Source of the DNA: Salinibacterium sp. NK8237
GTDB taxonomy: Bacteria; Actinomycetota; Actinomycetes; Actinomycetales; Microbacteriaceae
NCBI RefSeq assembly: GCF_015864955.1
Contig: NZ_JADYWE010000001.1
Coordinates: forward strand, 310,001 to 374,000
DNA: 64,000 bases
Reading direction: 5' to 3'
How positions within the stretch are numbered: the first letter of the stretch is position 1; every line of letters starts with the position of its first letter. The notes beneath the pieces are model-generated. The model ran no database searches. It saw only the letters and a list, made by a program, of their open reading frames with translations, and was not told the origin of the DNA. This document shows, piece by piece, positions 32,872 through 42,849 of the stretch. Made by a program: the position numbers and the translations under genes.

Positions 32872-32902
32872 GGACCGCGGGGATGCCGTGGCCAGCGCGG
32901 TC

Positions 32903-32940
32903 GTAACGTAGCGTCACGCACGGGCGTAACGCTACGTCAC
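32903..32940 (-). promoter_or_regulatory. Paired palindromic operator upstream of ssuBAC
   Basis: Two 15-base imperfect palindromes of the form GTAACGnnnCGTCAC at 32903-32917 and 32926-32940, 23 bases centre to centre. The whole block is also a nested inverted repeat: the 17-base arms 32903-32919 and 32924-32940 match at 15 of 17 positions around a four-base spacer. It lies in the only gap between nusB and ssuB. It could bind two dimers of a palindrome-reading regulator, or an OmpR-family protein reading four GTnAC boxes on one strand. Confidence 0.7.
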
Positions 32941-32950
32941 ATAAGGCGAA

Positions 32951-33364
32951 CTATTCGGTGCTGGCCGCGATGCGACCAAGCAAACCATTGATGAATCCGG
33001 CGGAGTCTTCGGTCGAGTGCACTTTGGCAGATTCGACGGCTTCAGAGATTGCGACGCCGGTCGGAACCTCATCGTTGTACATGATTTCCCAGAGACCAAT
33101 GCGGAGCAAAGCGCGATCGACCGCAGGCATGCGGTTCAAAGGCCAGCCCTGCGAATAGGTCTCGATGAGTTCATCGATTTCTTCGCCGTGCTCGGTGATT
33201 CCGACCACGATGTCTTGAGCGTACGCCCACGCCGTAGCGCGAGCCGGTTCACTCATCGCGCGGGAAGATTCGGCCGCGAGAGCTGCGTTGATGCTCTCGC
33301 CGCGAACATCCGCGCCGTACATGACGTCAAGCGCGCGCTTACGCGCCTTGCTGCGGGCCCCCAT
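32951..33364 (-). CDS. nusB: Transcription antitermination factor NusB
   Basis: RNA-binding factor that with NusE (S10) and NusG antiterminates rRNA transcription. The 137-residue all-helical protein begins with the basic ARSKARKRALDVMY motif and contains [19 protein letters not shown] and AISEAVESAKVHST, all typical. The ATG follows the efp stop without a gap (TAAATG), so efp and nusB are coupled, as in many actinobacteria. Confidence 0.97.
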   Translation of the reverse strand: MGARSKARKRALDVMYGADVRGESINAALAAESSRAMSEPARATAWAYAQDIVVGITEHGEEIDELIETYSQGWPLNRMPAVDRALLRIGLWEIMYNDEVPTGVAISEAVESAKVHSTEDSAGFINGLLGRIAASTE

Positions 33365-33928
33365 TTAGTCGTTCACGCGACCGAGGTAGCTGCCATCACG
33401 AGTGTCGACCTTGACGCGGGTGCCCTGTTCAACGAACAGCGGAACCTGAATCTGGTAACCGGTCTCCACGGTGGCGGGCTTGCTGCCACCGGTGGAACGG
33501 TCGCCCTGAAGGCCAGGCTCGGTGTACGTGATTTCGAGAACAACGGATGCCGGAAGCTCTACATAGAGCGGCTCGCCGTTGTGCAACGCGATAACGACGT
33601 TCTGGTTTTCGAGCATAAAGTTTGCAGCATCGCCAACAGCGGTCTCGCTCAGAGTGATCTGGTCGTAGTCGCTCGTGTTCATGAACACGAAGTTTTCGAG
33701 ATCCTTGTACAGGTACTGGAACTCGGAACGGTCAACGGTTTCGGTTTCAATCTTGGCGCCAGCGTTGAAGGTGCGGTCTACGGTTTTGCCCGAGCGCACG
33801 TTCTTCACCTTGGTGCGAACAAACGCACCGCCCTTGCCGGGCTTAACGTGTTGGAACTCGATAACGGTCCACAAGCCACCGTCCATATTGAGAACGACGC
33901 CGTTCCTGATGTCAGCGGTAGAGGCCAT
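33365..33928 (-). CDS. efp: Elongation factor P
   Basis: Relieves ribosome stalling at polyproline stretches. The 187-residue protein has three beta-barrel domains. The N-terminal KOW-like domain contains the loop [14 protein letters not shown], in which the modifiable Lys lies between Gly residues. The C-terminal OB domain carries the usual Thr-Gly-Gly and [16 protein letters not shown]. No lysine-modifying enzyme is seen nearby. It follows aroQ by 71 bases that hold no clear signal. Confidence 0.98.
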   Translation of the reverse strand: MASTADIRNGVVLNMDGGLWTVIEFQHVKPGKGGAFVRTKVKNVRSGKTVDRTFNAGAKIETETVDRSEFQYLYKDLENFVFMNTSDYDQITLSETAVGDAANFMLENQNVVIALHNGEPLYVELPASVVLEITYTEPGLQGDRSTGGSKPATVETGYQIQVPLFVEQGTRVKVDTRDGSYLGRVND

Positions 33929-33999
33929 GCGTAAATCCGTTTCTGTTAACGAGTAAAAGCGCGATTAAGTCGACAAGCGACAAAAACCAACATTCGAGT

Positions 34000-34455
34000 C
34001 TAACTGAGTCGTCGAGCAACCGCGTCGAGGGCAAGAATATAGGAGTCGAAACCGAATCCAGCGATGACGCCGGTGGCAACGCCCGAGATGACGCTGGTGT
34101 GGCGGAATTCTTCCCGCGCGTGCGGGTTAGTGATGTGCACTTCGACCAAGGACAACCCCGCACCCGATACCTGGGCCGCAGCATCCCGAAGAGCGTAGGA
34201 GTAGTGCGTGAAGGCCGCCGGGTTCATGATGACGGGGGCGCCAGCATCCACAGCTTCATGCAACCACGAAATCAGTTCGGTCTCGCTGTCGGTCTGACGA
34301 AAATCGAGAACAATGGATGCCGCGTTGGGCAACGTCTGCACGTGAGCCTCGAGCTCGGCGCTCAAGTCGACGAGAGTTCCTCCGCCATAGACATCGGGTT
34401 CTCTGCTGCCAAGACGGCCGAGATTAGGGCCGTTGAGCACGAATACTGTAGTCAC
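34000..34455 (-). CDS. aroQ: 3-dehydroquinate dehydratase, type II
   Basis: Third step of the shikimate pathway. The 151-residue protein has VLNGPNLGRLGSREPDVYG with the catalytic Tyr at its end. It also has INPAAFTHYSYALRDA in variant form (MNPAAFTHYS), with Asn and the region around the catalytic His further on (VEVHITNPHAREEFRH). GTG 34455 lacks a spaced ribosome binding site, but TAGAGT lies six bases upstream, so a leaderless mRNA in addition to read-through from aroB is possible. Confidence 0.97.
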   Translation of the reverse strand: MTTVFVLNGPNLGRLGSREPDVYGGGTLVDLSAELEAHVQTLPNAASIVLDFRQTDSETELISWLHEAVDAGAPVIMNPAAFTHYSYALRDAAAQVSGAGLSLVEVHITNPHAREEFRHTSVISGVATGVIAGFGFDSYILALDAVARRLS

Positions 34456-34481
34456 CGCTCCACTCTAGCGAGGGAGCCCCG

Positions 34482-35558
34482 CTAGACCCCTACTTCTTGA
34501 TACGCGGAGTACAGCATGGCTTCGTCTGGTCCATTGAGCATCGACGTGTGGCCGACCGAATCGAGCACGACAAATCGGATCATGCCTGCGCGGGCCTTCT
34601 TGTCGCGCTGCATCGTGGCGAGCAACGTATTCCAGCGGCCGAGAGGGTAATCAATGGGAAGACTCAGCGACTGCAGGATGCTGCGGTGACGATCAACCAC
34701 ATCTGAGCTCAACGAACCCGCGAGATGCGCGAGCTCGGCAGCAAACACCATTCCGACCGACACTGCGGCACCGTGGCGCCAGCGGTAGCGTTCGGCGTGC
34801 TCGATCGCGTGCCCAAGAGTGTGGCCGTAATTCAGCGTCTCGCGCAGACCCTTCTCCATAAAGTCTTCGCCAACAACGCGGGCCTTAAGCCCGATCGACA
34901 GTTCAACGACACGACGGAACGACTCCGAATGCGGATCGGTCACCGCATCCACGTCGGCTTCGATCAGGTCGAGGATCTCTGGCTCACCGATAAAACCGCA
35001 CTTCACGATCTCTGCGAAGCCAGCCAGAACCTCGTTACGAGGGAGGTCATCAAGCACATCGAGGTCAGCCACGACCGCGCTCGGCGCGTAGAACGCACCA
35101 ACGAGGTTTTTGCCCTCAGCGGTGTTAATCCCCGTCTTGCCACCCACGGCAGCATCAACCATTCCCGCAACGCTCGTCGGGCACTGAATAAGCTTCACGC
35201 CGCGCAACCACGTCGCCGCGACAAAGCCCGCGAGGTCTGTTGATGCCCCGCCGCCGAAGCCGATGACGGCATCCGTGCGCGTGAAATCGGTCTGGCCCAT
35301 GATCTGCCAGCAGAATGCGGCGACTTCGATTCGCTTCGCATCTTCGGCATCCGGAACCTCAGCGAGAAGCACTTCATAGTTTTCCGACAGCGAGTCGCGC
35401 AGGGCATTCGCTCGCGCGCCCAGCGTCGCCGGGTGGATGATGAGCACCTTCGCGACGCGCGGGCCGAGCTGTTCCGCAAGTTTCGGCAACAAACCGCGGC
35501 CGACGAGAACGTCGTAAGGATTGGTCCCGGCGACCGGGATGATCGTAGTTTCGGTCAT
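34482..35558 (-). CDS. aroB: 3-dehydroquinate synthase
   Basis: Second step of the shikimate pathway; NAD- and zinc-dependent. The 358-residue protein has VIGFGGGASTDLAGFVAATW, the PTSVAGMVDAAVGGKTGI loop and the metal-binding ETLNYGHTLGHAIEH. ATG 35558 is chosen because it overlaps the aroK stop (ATGA); the longer open frame would add 43 unlike residues inside aroK. Confidence 0.97.
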   Translation of the reverse strand: MTETTIIPVAGTNPYDVLVGRGLLPKLAEQLGPRVAKVLIIHPATLGARANALRDSLSENYEVLLAEVPDAEDAKRIEVAAFCWQIMGQTDFTRTDAVIGFGGGASTDLAGFVAATWLRGVKLIQCPTSVAGMVDAAVGGKTGINTAEGKNLVGAFYAPSAVVADLDVLDDLPRNEVLAGFAEIVKCGFIGEPEILDLIEADVDAVTDPHSESFRRVVELSIGLKARVVGEDFMEKGLRETLNYGHTLGHAIEHAERYRWRHGAAVSVGMVFAAELAHLAGSLSSDVVDRHRSILQSLSLPIDYPLGRWNTLLATMQRDKKARAGMIRFVVLDSVGHTSMLNGPDEAMLYSAYQEVGV

Positions 35559-36064
35559 TGCTGTTGGGTTCCCAACCAGTCGGCGATTTCGCGCGCGACT
35601 TTTTCCATTGGCTTGAGTGAGGTATCGATCGTGAGCGACGACAACTCGTCGTAAATGGGGCGACGAGCTTCGACGAGTTTCTCCCACTCGTCCGCGTTCT
35701 TAACCAGGGGCCGCTTGCTGCCAGCGATACGAAGTCGAGCGGCAGCCTTTGACATGGTCAATTGCACAACGCGGTGCGATGCGAGGTCGGCCTGGGTGTC
35801 GAGGTTGAGCACTGCTCCCCCGCCCAGAGTGACAACAGCGGGTTCAAGTAGAGCGTTGGCGACTGCTTCGCGCTCTCGCTCCCGAAAATACTCTTCCCCG
35901 AATTCGGCGAATAATTCCGGGATGGGACCGTGGGATGCGACGACCACTTTGTCAGTGTCGATCAGTGGAGCATCCAGAATCTTCGCCAGCTTCTTGCCAG
36001 CCCGCGTCTTTCCGGCGCCCGGTGCACCGATGATGACTACGAGCGCACCACCGTCATTCAGCAC
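35555..36064 (-). CDS. aroK: Shikimate kinase
   Basis: Phosphorylates shikimate at O3. The 169-residue protein has P-loop GAPGAGKT, the shikimate-binding DTD followed by the FREREREAV arginines, the GGGAV glycine loop and KRPLVK in the lid region. GTG 36064 overlaps aroC by 11 bases and gives the normal length; the alternative TTG at 36106 would overlap by 53 bases. There is no clear ribosome binding site, so translation is probably coupled to aroC. Confidence 0.95.
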   Translation of the reverse strand: MLNDGGALVVIIGAPGAGKTRAGKKLAKILDAPLIDTDKVVVASHGPIPELFAEFGEEYFREREREAVANALLEPAVVTLGGGAVLNLDTQADLASHRVVQLTMSKAAARLRIAGSKRPLVKNADEWEKLVEARRPIYDELSSLTIDTSLKPMEKVAREIADWLGTQQQ

Positions 36065-37259
36065 GTGACGCCCGTGTGGTGTTGAGCGGCTCCGGGATCG
36101 CGGCAAGGTACGAGTCGAGGTTGCGTTTGGTCTCGCCTAGCGAATCGCCTCCGAACTTCTCAAGCACTGAGTTCGCGAGCGTCAAGGCGACCATGGCTTC
36201 GGCAACCACTCCAGCGGCGGGCACGGCACACACGTCGGAGCGTTGGTGGTGCGCGACAGCAGCCTCACCGGTGGCGATATCGACCGTGCGCAATGCCCGG
36301 GGCACGGTTGAAATGGGCTTCATCGCGGCGCGCACCCGCAAGACGGTGCCGGTGGTCATGCCCCCCTCGATGCCGCCGGCGCGGTCGCTGAGGCGCGAGA
36401 TGCCATCGTCATCCTGCACAAGTTCGTCATGAGCGACAGAACCGCGACGACCAGCGGTCTCAAAGCCATCCCCAACTTCGACGCCCTTGATGGCTTGAAT
36501 TCCCATGAGCGCGGCAGAGAGTTGCGCATCGAGCCGGCGATCCCAATGCGTGTACGAGCCGAGCCCGGGCGGAAGACCATAAGCGAGAACTTCGACTACT
36601 CCCCCGAGGGTGTCGCCGTCTTCATGGGCCTGGTCAACTTCGGCAACCATGCGCTCAGACGTCTCACGGTCGAAACAGCGCAGCAGATCAGCATCGAGCG
36701 CCGCGACGTCGTCCGGCGACGGAAGCGCGCTGCCCTCAGGAGACCTAACAGTGCCGATAGAAAGCGTGTGGCTCACCAACCGGATGCCGAGCCCACCCAG
36801 GAAGGCGCGAGCGATCGCTCCAAGCGCCACCCGAGCTGCAGTCTCGCGGGCGCTAGCGCGCTCAAGCACATTGCGGGACTCGGCGAAGTCGTATTTCTGC
36901 ATACCGACGAGGTCGGCGTGGCCAGGGCGAGGGCGCGTGAGTGCGGCACCGCGGCCCTTCGGCAGAGTTTCGGGATCGACAGGAACGGGGCTCATCACGT
37001 CGACCCAGCGAGGCCACTCGGTGTTACCGATTCGCAGCGCGATGGGGCTACCCATCGTGGCGCCAAAGCGGATCCCACCGCTCAGCGTCAATTCATCCTG
37101 CTCGAACTTCATACGCGCGCCGCGGCCGTAACCGAGCGTACGACGCACAAGATCCGCCTGAATCTGCTCAGGAGAAATGGGGACGCCCGACGGCATCCCC
37201 TCAAGGATCGCGACCAATTCTGGGCCGTGAGATTCACCGGCCGTTAACCATCGAAGCAT
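36054..37259 (-). CDS. aroC: Chorismate synthase
   Basis: Last step to chorismate, the precursor used by TrpE elsewhere in the window; needs reduced FMN. The 401-residue protein begins [20 protein letters not shown], contains [13 protein letters not shown] and [14 protein letters not shown], and ends with the [16 protein letters not shown] motif. GGGAGG lies about nine bases before the ATG. It follows aroE by 45 bases. Confidence 0.98.
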   Translation of the reverse strand: MLRWLTAGESHGPELVAILEGMPSGVPISPEQIQADLVRRTLGYGRGARMKFEQDELTLSGGIRFGATMGSPIALRIGNTEWPRWVDVMSPVPVDPETLPKGRGAALTRPRPGHADLVGMQKYDFAESRNVLERASARETAARVALGAIARAFLGGLGIRLVSHTLSIGTVRSPEGSALPSPDDVAALDADLLRCFDRETSERMVAEVDQAHEDGDTLGGVVEVLAYGLPPGLGSYTHWDRRLDAQLSAALMGIQAIKGVEVGDGFETAGRRGSVAHDELVQDDDGISRLSDRAGGIEGGMTTGTVLRVRAAMKPISTVPRALRTVDIATGEAAVAHHQRSDVCAVPAAGVVAEAMVALTLANSVLEKFGGDSLGETKRNLDSYLAAIPEPLNTTRASRAE

Positions 37260-37304
37260 GCGTCAATCCTCCCACATGCGCGGGTGACACTTTCGCGCTA
37301 TCCG

Positions 37305-38171
37305 CTACGAGTGGATGTGACCATCAGGGGGTTCGATAGCCGTACGCATCGCGTCGATCGCGTCCGCTTCGTGGGGCAGCGGCACGTCTGCGGTGCCTGC
37401 CGCAAAGATCCGCACTTGCGCAATCGCCTGATTGATTAAGAGATCGTGGCCAGAAATGACCCTGCCATCCACTTCATACCAGCTCTGTGCGACATCGCTC
37501 GGCCACGGATCGTAGGCCACATCGAAAAGCACTGCGCCTCGGCGCACGCTTTCAGCGAAGGTTAGGTCCATTGCGCCGCCGGGAACGGTCGTCATAATCA
37601 CGTCCGGAGTGGCAGCAGCTGTCATAGCTTCCTTCCACTGACGCAATGTCAGAGTCGCCCCGAGAGACTCGCCAAGCTTTTTCAGTGGCTCCGCCTTCGA
37701 AGGGGTGCGCGCAAAAATCTCAATACTCTGAGCGCCCATTCGAATGGATGCCACGAGAAGTGAGGCTGCAGTGGCCCCTGCTCCCAAGATCCACACGGAC
37801 TCGAGGTTCGAAAGGCCCGCGTCGAGAAAGCTGCGCATTGCGCCCTCGACATCCGTGTTGTAGCCCCAAAGGTGCCCCTCGCTGACTACGACGGTGTTCG
37901 CTCCGCCGACGAGCTCCACAAGCGGGTCAGCCCAATCAAGCAGTGGCACGACGTCACGTTTGAGCGGCATCGTGAGCGAGAGTCCCCGCCAACGACGGTC
38001 AAGTGCACCCAGAAATGCGGGAAGCGACTCCCCTGTTAATTCAACGGCGTCATACTCCCAGTCAAAACCGAGAGTCTCGTAAGCTGCACGATGGATCGTA
38101 GGGCTCAACGAATGAGCAATCGGCGAACCGAGTACCGCGAGCTTGGAACGATCGGATGTTTCAGCCGGCAT
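37305..38171 (-). CDS. aroE: Shikimate dehydrogenase
   Basis: Reduces 3-dehydroshikimate with NADPH. The 288-residue protein has the substrate-binding GSPIAHSLSP, the catalytic Lys in SLTMPLKRD, GANTVV and YNTDVEG, with the dinucleotide motif GAGATA. The usual NVTxPxK is SLTMPLK here, a small variation. ATG 38171 is preferred to TTG 38189, which would overlap mltG; an AGAGAG stands about nine bases upstream. Confidence 0.93.
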   Translation of the reverse strand: MPAETSDRSKLAVLGSPIAHSLSPTIHRAAYETLGFDWEYDAVELTGESLPAFLGALDRRWRGLSLTMPLKRDVVPLLDWADPLVELVGGANTVVVSEGHLWGYNTDVEGAMRSFLDAGLSNLESVWILGAGATAASLLVASIRMGAQSIEIFARTPSKAEPLKKLGESLGATLTLRQWKEAMTAAATPDVIMTTVPGGAMDLTFAESVRRGAVLFDVAYDPWPSDVAQSWYEVDGRVISGHDLLINQAIAQVRIFAAGTADVPLPHEADAIDAMRTAIEPPDGHIHS

Positions 38172-38182
38172 CTTAGGACTCT

Positions 38183-39679
38183 CTAGCAATAGCTTGCATT
38201 CTCATCACTTGCGGCACACCAGTCGCGCAACTGTTGCGCCGCCGCTTCGTGGTCGTCGACATTGGTCGTGAATACTGTTTCGCCCGTCGCCAGGTTGATC
38301 GGCACGAAGAATAGCCAGTCACCGTCTGCAGGGTTAATCGCAGCGTCAATCGCCAGTTCACCTGGCAAACCGATAGGGCCGACCGGTAGTCCGGGGTTCG
38401 CATAGGTGTTGTACGGGTTGCTCGCATCCGCACGTTCGGCATCCGTCGTCCATACCGTGTGCAGATTGCCTGTGCCGTACGCGACAGTGGCATCAGATTG
38501 CAGCAGCATGTCCTGATCGAGCCGGTTATAGAACACACGCGAAATCTTGTAGAAGTCGTCGGTGTTCGGACCTGCTTCTCGTTGCACGAGTGCTGCCATA
38601 GTCAGAATGCGGTATCGGTCCTCTTCCGCGACGCCAGCGGCATCCAATTTCTCGTACATCGTGTTGACCATCAGGTCGAGCAGGGCGTAGGGATCCTGGC
38701 CGCCGTCGAGCTCATAGGTCGCGGGGAATAGATACCCCTCGAGACTCACGGCTTCCGCGGGAAGCCCGAAGTGTTCGAGGTCCTCGGATGCCGCTTGCAG
38801 ATCTGCTAACGCAATACCGGTCGTCTCAGAAATGATCTCCAGCGCGTTGGGCAGCGTCGTGCCCTCGGTGATGAGAAGCCTGTCCGTCACAATGTTTTCG
38901 GAATCGAGGAGCGCGTCGAGAGCAGATTGCGCACTCATCTCTTTTTGGAGCGAGTAGTTTCCGGGAAAGAATGCCGGGTCGGTTTCTTGCGCCAAGAGCA
39001 GATCATAGAAAGCATCAAAGCTCATGGTGACTCCGGCGACGTTCAGGCTTCGCGCGATGTCAGAGCCGATATCACCCGAGTTGACCGTGACGATAACCTC
39101 TTCGCCATTGCCGGTGCCTTCAAAGTCATTGGCGATTTCCCAGCCAAGAACTTCGCGAATCTGGTCTTCGTAATTGACCCAAGCGTACGCCACGGCTCCA
39201 GCGCCGAGGAGCGCAATAATGAGCAACGGCAAGCCGACGATGAGACCCCAGCGACGCTTCTTACGATGTGGCTCGTCACTCGCGGCATCGCCGAGCTGAC
39301 CCGCCGCAGCGCCAGTTGCGCCACCATTCTCGCCGCCCGAATCTGCCGTTCCTGCCGTAAGTTCTTCGAACGTTGCAAAAGCGTCAGCTTCACGTGCTGC
39401 TTGAGTCACTGCGGGAATATGCGGATCGTTACCAGGTCGGGCAGCTGCAGCCTCTTGGGCCGCGCGTGCCTCTCGGCGCGTCATCGGCTTACCGCTGGCG
39501 ACGGGTGGAGGTGCTCCTGCAGCAGCACTCGCGGCGTCAGTCTCGTCGGGATGGGCAACAGGCTCCGTCGCGTCAGTTGAGCGATCGGTCCCGTGTGCAG
39601 CCGCGTCCCGGGCTGACTTGGGCGCACTGTCGACGGGTTGCTCGCCGAAAATGTCTTCCCAGTTCGGTTCGTCAGCCAT
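38183..39679 (-). CDS. mltG: Endolytic murein transglycosylase MltG
   Basis: Cuts nascent peptidoglycan strands and sets glycan length. The 498-residue protein has a long Ala/Thr/Pro-rich cytoplasmic region (about 1-135), one membrane helix (about 141-165), then the YceG-like extracellular domain. The catalytic Glu lies in MAALVQREAG, followed by FYNRL and GLPVGPI. AAGGA lies ten bases before the ATG. The cytoplasmic tail of actinobacterial MltG is usually long and disordered, as here. Confidence 0.96.
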   Translation of the reverse strand: MADEPNWEDIFGEQPVDSAPKSARDAAAHGTDRSTDATEPVAHPDETDAASAAAGAPPPVASGKPMTRREARAAQEAAAARPGNDPHIPAVTQAAREADAFATFEELTAGTADSGGENGGATGAAAGQLGDAASDEPHRKKRRWGLIVGLPLLIIALLGAGAVAYAWVNYEDQIREVLGWEIANDFEGTGNGEEVIVTVNSGDIGSDIARSLNVAGVTMSFDAFYDLLLAQETDPAFFPGNYSLQKEMSAQSALDALLDSENIVTDRLLITEGTTLPNALEIISETTGIALADLQAASEDLEHFGLPAEAVSLEGYLFPATYELDGGQDPYALLDLMVNTMYEKLDAAGVAEEDRYRILTMAALVQREAGPNTDDFYKISRVFYNRLDQDMLLQSDATVAYGTGNLHTVWTTDAERADASNPYNTYANPGLPVGPIGLPGELAIDAAINPADGDWLFFVPINLATGETVFTTNVDDHEAAAQQLRDWCAASDENASYC

Positions 39680-39682
39680 AAT

Positions 39683-40144
39683 TTAGGGTCCTTGCGTCGG
39701 GTCCACGAGCTCTCCGGGCGGACGGGCCGCCGAGCGCTCGAAGTCGAGGGCATGTTGCAAAATTATAACGGCGGCAACCTGATCGACCACCGACCGTGAG
39801 TTCTTTGTCGTGCGACCGGATGCACGCAAAGCAGACTGCGCCGACATCGTCGTCATTCTTTCGTCCACTAACCGGACAGGCAGCGAAGATCGATCAGCAA
39901 GTTGTTGAGCAAACTCTCGCGCATCCCCCGTAGAGGCGGTATCTCGCCCCGACAGCGCAATGGGAAGCCCAACAACGAACTCAACCGCCTCATACTCCTC
40001 TGCAAGCGCGAGAATTCGCTTCACGCTCTTTTTGGCTCGTTGAACCGTCTCAACCGGAGTGGCCAGCATCCCGTGCGGGTCGCTACGCGCGACGCCGACA
40101 CGGACCTTGCCGACGTCGACACCAATTCGGGTTCCCGCACGCAT
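39683..40144 (-). CDS. ruvX: Putative pre-16S rRNA nuclease / Holliday junction resolvase-like RuvX
   Basis: RNase H-fold protein of 153 residues, YqgF family, acting in 16S rRNA 5'-end maturation in E. coli. Catalytic acids are visible in RIGVDVGKVRVGVARSD, VGLPIALSG and LVDERMTTMSA, with a later Asp in VVDQVAAVIILQ. The alaS-ruvX-mltG-aroE order is the common actinobacterial one. Confidence 0.96.
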   Translation of the reverse strand: MRAGTRIGVDVGKVRVGVARSDPHGMLATPVETVQRAKKSVKRILALAEEYEAVEFVVGLPIALSGRDTASTGDAREFAQQLADRSSLPVRLVDERMTTMSAQSALRASGRTTKNSRSVVDQVAAVIILQHALDFERSAARPPGELVDPTQGP

Positions 40145-40147
40145 CCG

Positions 40148-42802
40148 TTACGCCGAGAGTCTCGACACAATGAGTGCGAGAGCGTCCGGTATGGCGGCGG
40201 TGTTCGCACCGCCACCTTGCGCGATATCTGGCTTTCCGCCACCGCCACCGCCGAGCACACCGGCGGCAGCCTTGGCAAGCTCGCCCGCCTTGAAACCGTG
40301 CGCCCGAGAGGCGTCATTGGTTGCGATGATCACGGCAGGCTTCTCGCCAATGGTTGCCGCGAGAGCAACGACTGCCGCTTCGGCGCCCAAACGTTCGCGC
40401 ACCGACTGAACGAGACCGCGGAGGTCATCGGTGGAAGCCAACTCCCCAACGTTCTCGACGACCGCCGTGACGGATCCCACAACTTGAGCCGTTTCGACAA
40501 GAGCAGGAACGCGCTGTGAAAGCTGACCGGCCTCGAGCTGGGCAATCTTGCGCTCAGCAGCCTTCAGGTTTGCCAGCAACTCAGAGATGCGGTCAGGAAG
40601 CTGTTCGCGTGGCGTTTTCAGATTGGTGGTCAGCTCCGACACGATTGCCCGCTCGGTCGCAAAGTTACGGAAAGCGTTGAGACCAACGAGGGATTCAATT
40701 CGACGGTTAGCCGAACCAACAGACGACTCCCCCACAAGCGAGATCACACCGATTTCGGATGAGCGTGCCACGTGGGTTCCTGCACAGAGCTCGAGCGACC
40801 ATGGGCCGCCAATCTCCACAACCCGCACGGTGTCGCCGTACTTCTCACCGAAAAGCGCCATCGCACCGAGATCCTTGGCATCATCCAGCGCCATGATGCG
40901 CGTCGACACTTCGAGATTGTCGCGCACAGCAGTGTTTGCGACCTCTTCGATCTCGGTCTTTGTCTCAGCAGAAAGAGCTTGCGACCACGAGAAGTCGAGG
41001 CGCATATAGCCAGCTTTATTGTACGAACCAGACTGATGCGCATCGTTGCCCAAAATCTGGCGGAGAGCCGCGTGGATCACGTGGGTCGCCGAGTGAGCCT
41101 GAGTCGCCCCGCGACGCCACTCAGCGTCGACGAGCGCGGTAGCCGGATCTCCGACGCCGACCTCGCCGGAAGTGACGGTGACCTTGTGACTAATCAGGCC
41201 TTTGACCGGGCGCTGTACGTCAAGGACGTCAAGGCTGAAACTCGCGCCGACAATGGTGCCAGCATCCGCTTCTTGGCCACCGGACTCGGCGTAGAGCGAA
41301 GTCTCCGCGAGAATAACTTCGGCAGTTTGCCCTGTCGTGGCTCGGTTCACCGAGACGCCGTCAACGATGATGCCAATGACACTGGACTCAGTTTCGAGGT
41401 TGTCGTAGCCAGTGAACGTTGTTTCACCGTGAGCACGGAATGCACCGTAGACGGAGAGATCTGCGAGGAACTGTTTCTTCGATCCGGCATCAGCTTTTGC
41501 ACGGTCGCGCTGCTGTTTCATGAGCGTATCGAAAGCATCGCGATTGACGCTCAACCCCGCTTCAGCAGCCATCTCCAGAGTGAGGTCGATGGGGAATCCG
41601 AAGGTGTCATGCAACAAGAATGCTGTGTCGCTCGGCAGCTCAGTCGCGCCTGACTTCTTCGTGTTCTCTACTGCAGTGTCGAGAATTGTGGTGCCGCTCG
41701 CGAGGGTGCGCATGAAGACGTCTTCTTCGGCGAGCACGATGCGCGAGATACGGTCGTAGTCTTTTTCCACTTCAGGGTAGGCAGCCTTCATCGCATCGCG
41801 GGATGCCGGGAACAGCTCTGCGAACGTGGTTCCTTCGACGCCCAAGAGTCGCATTGCGCGCACGGTACGACGGAGCAAACGACGCAGCACATAGCCGCGG
41901 CCTTCGTTGCCGGGGGTCACGCCATCCGAGATCAGCATGAGGCTCGAACGCACGTGGTCAGCGACTACACGCAGTCGAACATCGGCCTCGTGGTCGGCAC
42001 CGTAAGTGCGACCGGCTAGCTCCGCTGCCTTGTCGAGCACAGGACGAACCTGGTCGATTTCATACATGTTTTCGACGCCCTGCTTGAGGAACGCGACGCG
42101 CTCGAGCCCCATGCCGGTGTCGATGTTCTGCTTCGGAAGCTCACCAAGGATCGAGAAGTCTTTGCCCTTACCCTCGCCCCGCAAGTACTGCATGAAGACG
42201 AGGTTCCAGATTTCGACGTAACGGTCATCGTCTGTGGCGGGGCCACCATCTGCACCATAAGCGGGGCCGCGGTCGAAGAAAATCTCTGAGCACGGTCCAG
42301 CCGGCCCCGGCTGCCCCGTCGACCAGTAGTTGCTGTCCATGCCGAGTCGCTGGATGCGCTCATCCGGCAGCCCTGCGGTCTCTTTCCAGAACGCAACAGC
42401 GTCGTCGTCATCTTCGTACACGGTGACCCAGAGGTCGTCAGGTCGGAAACCGAGTCCGCCCTCATCCTCTGGCAGCGTCAGGAATTCCCATGCAAATTGA
42501 ATGGCTTCTTTTTTGAAGTAGTCGCCAAACGAGAAGTTTCCATTCATCTGGAAGAACGTGCCGTGACGGGGAGTCTTGCCGACCTCTTCGATGTCGAGGG
42601 TACGGATGCACTTCTGCACGCTTGTGGCGCGGTCATACGGAGCCGGAACCAGACCGGTCAGATACGGAACGAACGGAACCATGCCGGCGACAGTGAAGAG
42701 CAGCGTCGGGTCATCGCTGACAAGCGAGGCGGAAGGAACGATCGTGTGGCCACGCTCACCAAAATAGGTCAGCCAACGTTTCTGGATTTCTGCGGTTTGC
42801 AT
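40148..42802 (-). CDS. alaS: Alanyl-tRNA synthetase
   Basis: Charges tRNA-Ala. The 884-residue protein has the class II core (about 1-380; GHTIVPSASLV, GMEPF replaced by GMVPFVPYL, RCIRTLD-like KCIRTLDIEEVG). The editing domain has zinc ligands in HSATHVIHAALR and ELCAGTHV. The C-Ala end is Gly-rich, GGGGGGKPDIAQGG. There is no Shine-Dalgarno sequence; the ATG is preceded by a GGGGATCCCC palindrome. No T-box leader is present in the 47 upstream bases. Confidence 0.98.
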   Translation of the reverse strand: MQTAEIQKRWLTYFGERGHTIVPSASLVSDDPTLLFTVAGMVPFVPYLTGLVPAPYDRATSVQKCIRTLDIEEVGKTPRHGTFFQMNGNFSFGDYFKKEAIQFAWEFLTLPEDEGGLGFRPDDLWVTVYEDDDDAVAFWKETAGLPDERIQRLGMDSNYWSTGQPGPAGPCSEIFFDRGPAYGADGGPATDDDRYVEIWNLVFMQYLRGEGKGKDFSILGELPKQNIDTGMGLERVAFLKQGVENMYEIDQVRPVLDKAAELAGRTYGADHEADVRLRVVADHVRSSLMLISDGVTPGNEGRGYVLRRLLRRTVRAMRLLGVEGTTFAELFPASRDAMKAAYPEVEKDYDRISRIVLAEEDVFMRTLASGTTILDTAVENTKKSGATELPSDTAFLLHDTFGFPIDLTLEMAAEAGLSVNRDAFDTLMKQQRDRAKADAGSKKQFLADLSVYGAFRAHGETTFTGYDNLETESSVIGIIVDGVSVNRATTGQTAEVILAETSLYAESGGQEADAGTIVGASFSLDVLDVQRPVKGLISHKVTVTSGEVGVGDPATALVDAEWRRGATQAHSATHVIHAALRQILGNDAHQSGSYNKAGYMRLDFSWSQALSAETKTEIEEVANTAVRDNLEVSTRIMALDDAKDLGAMALFGEKYGDTVRVVEIGGPWSLELCAGTHVARSSEIGVISLVGESSVGSANRRIESLVGLNAFRNFATERAIVSELTTNLKTPREQLPDRISELLANLKAAERKIAQLEAGQLSQRVPALVETAQVVGSVTAVVENVGELASTDDLRGLVQSVRERLGAEAAVVALAATIGEKPAVIIATNDASRAHGFKAGELAKAAAGVLGGGGGGKPDIAQGGGANTAAIPDALALIVSRLSA

Positions 42803-42849
42803 GGGGATCCCCGGGAACTCAATGATGCGGCCCGAGGGCCCTGATGGTC

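Noticed and set aside
32903..32940. Classical GlnR box reading of the operator
   Set aside because: GTnAC boxes are present but the spacing is 10, 13 and 10 bases and no GAAAC half-sites occur, so a firm GlnR assignment is not justified.
33017..33934. 305-codon plus-strand open frame across nusB and efp
   Set aside because: Antisense shadow of nusB and efp without motifs.
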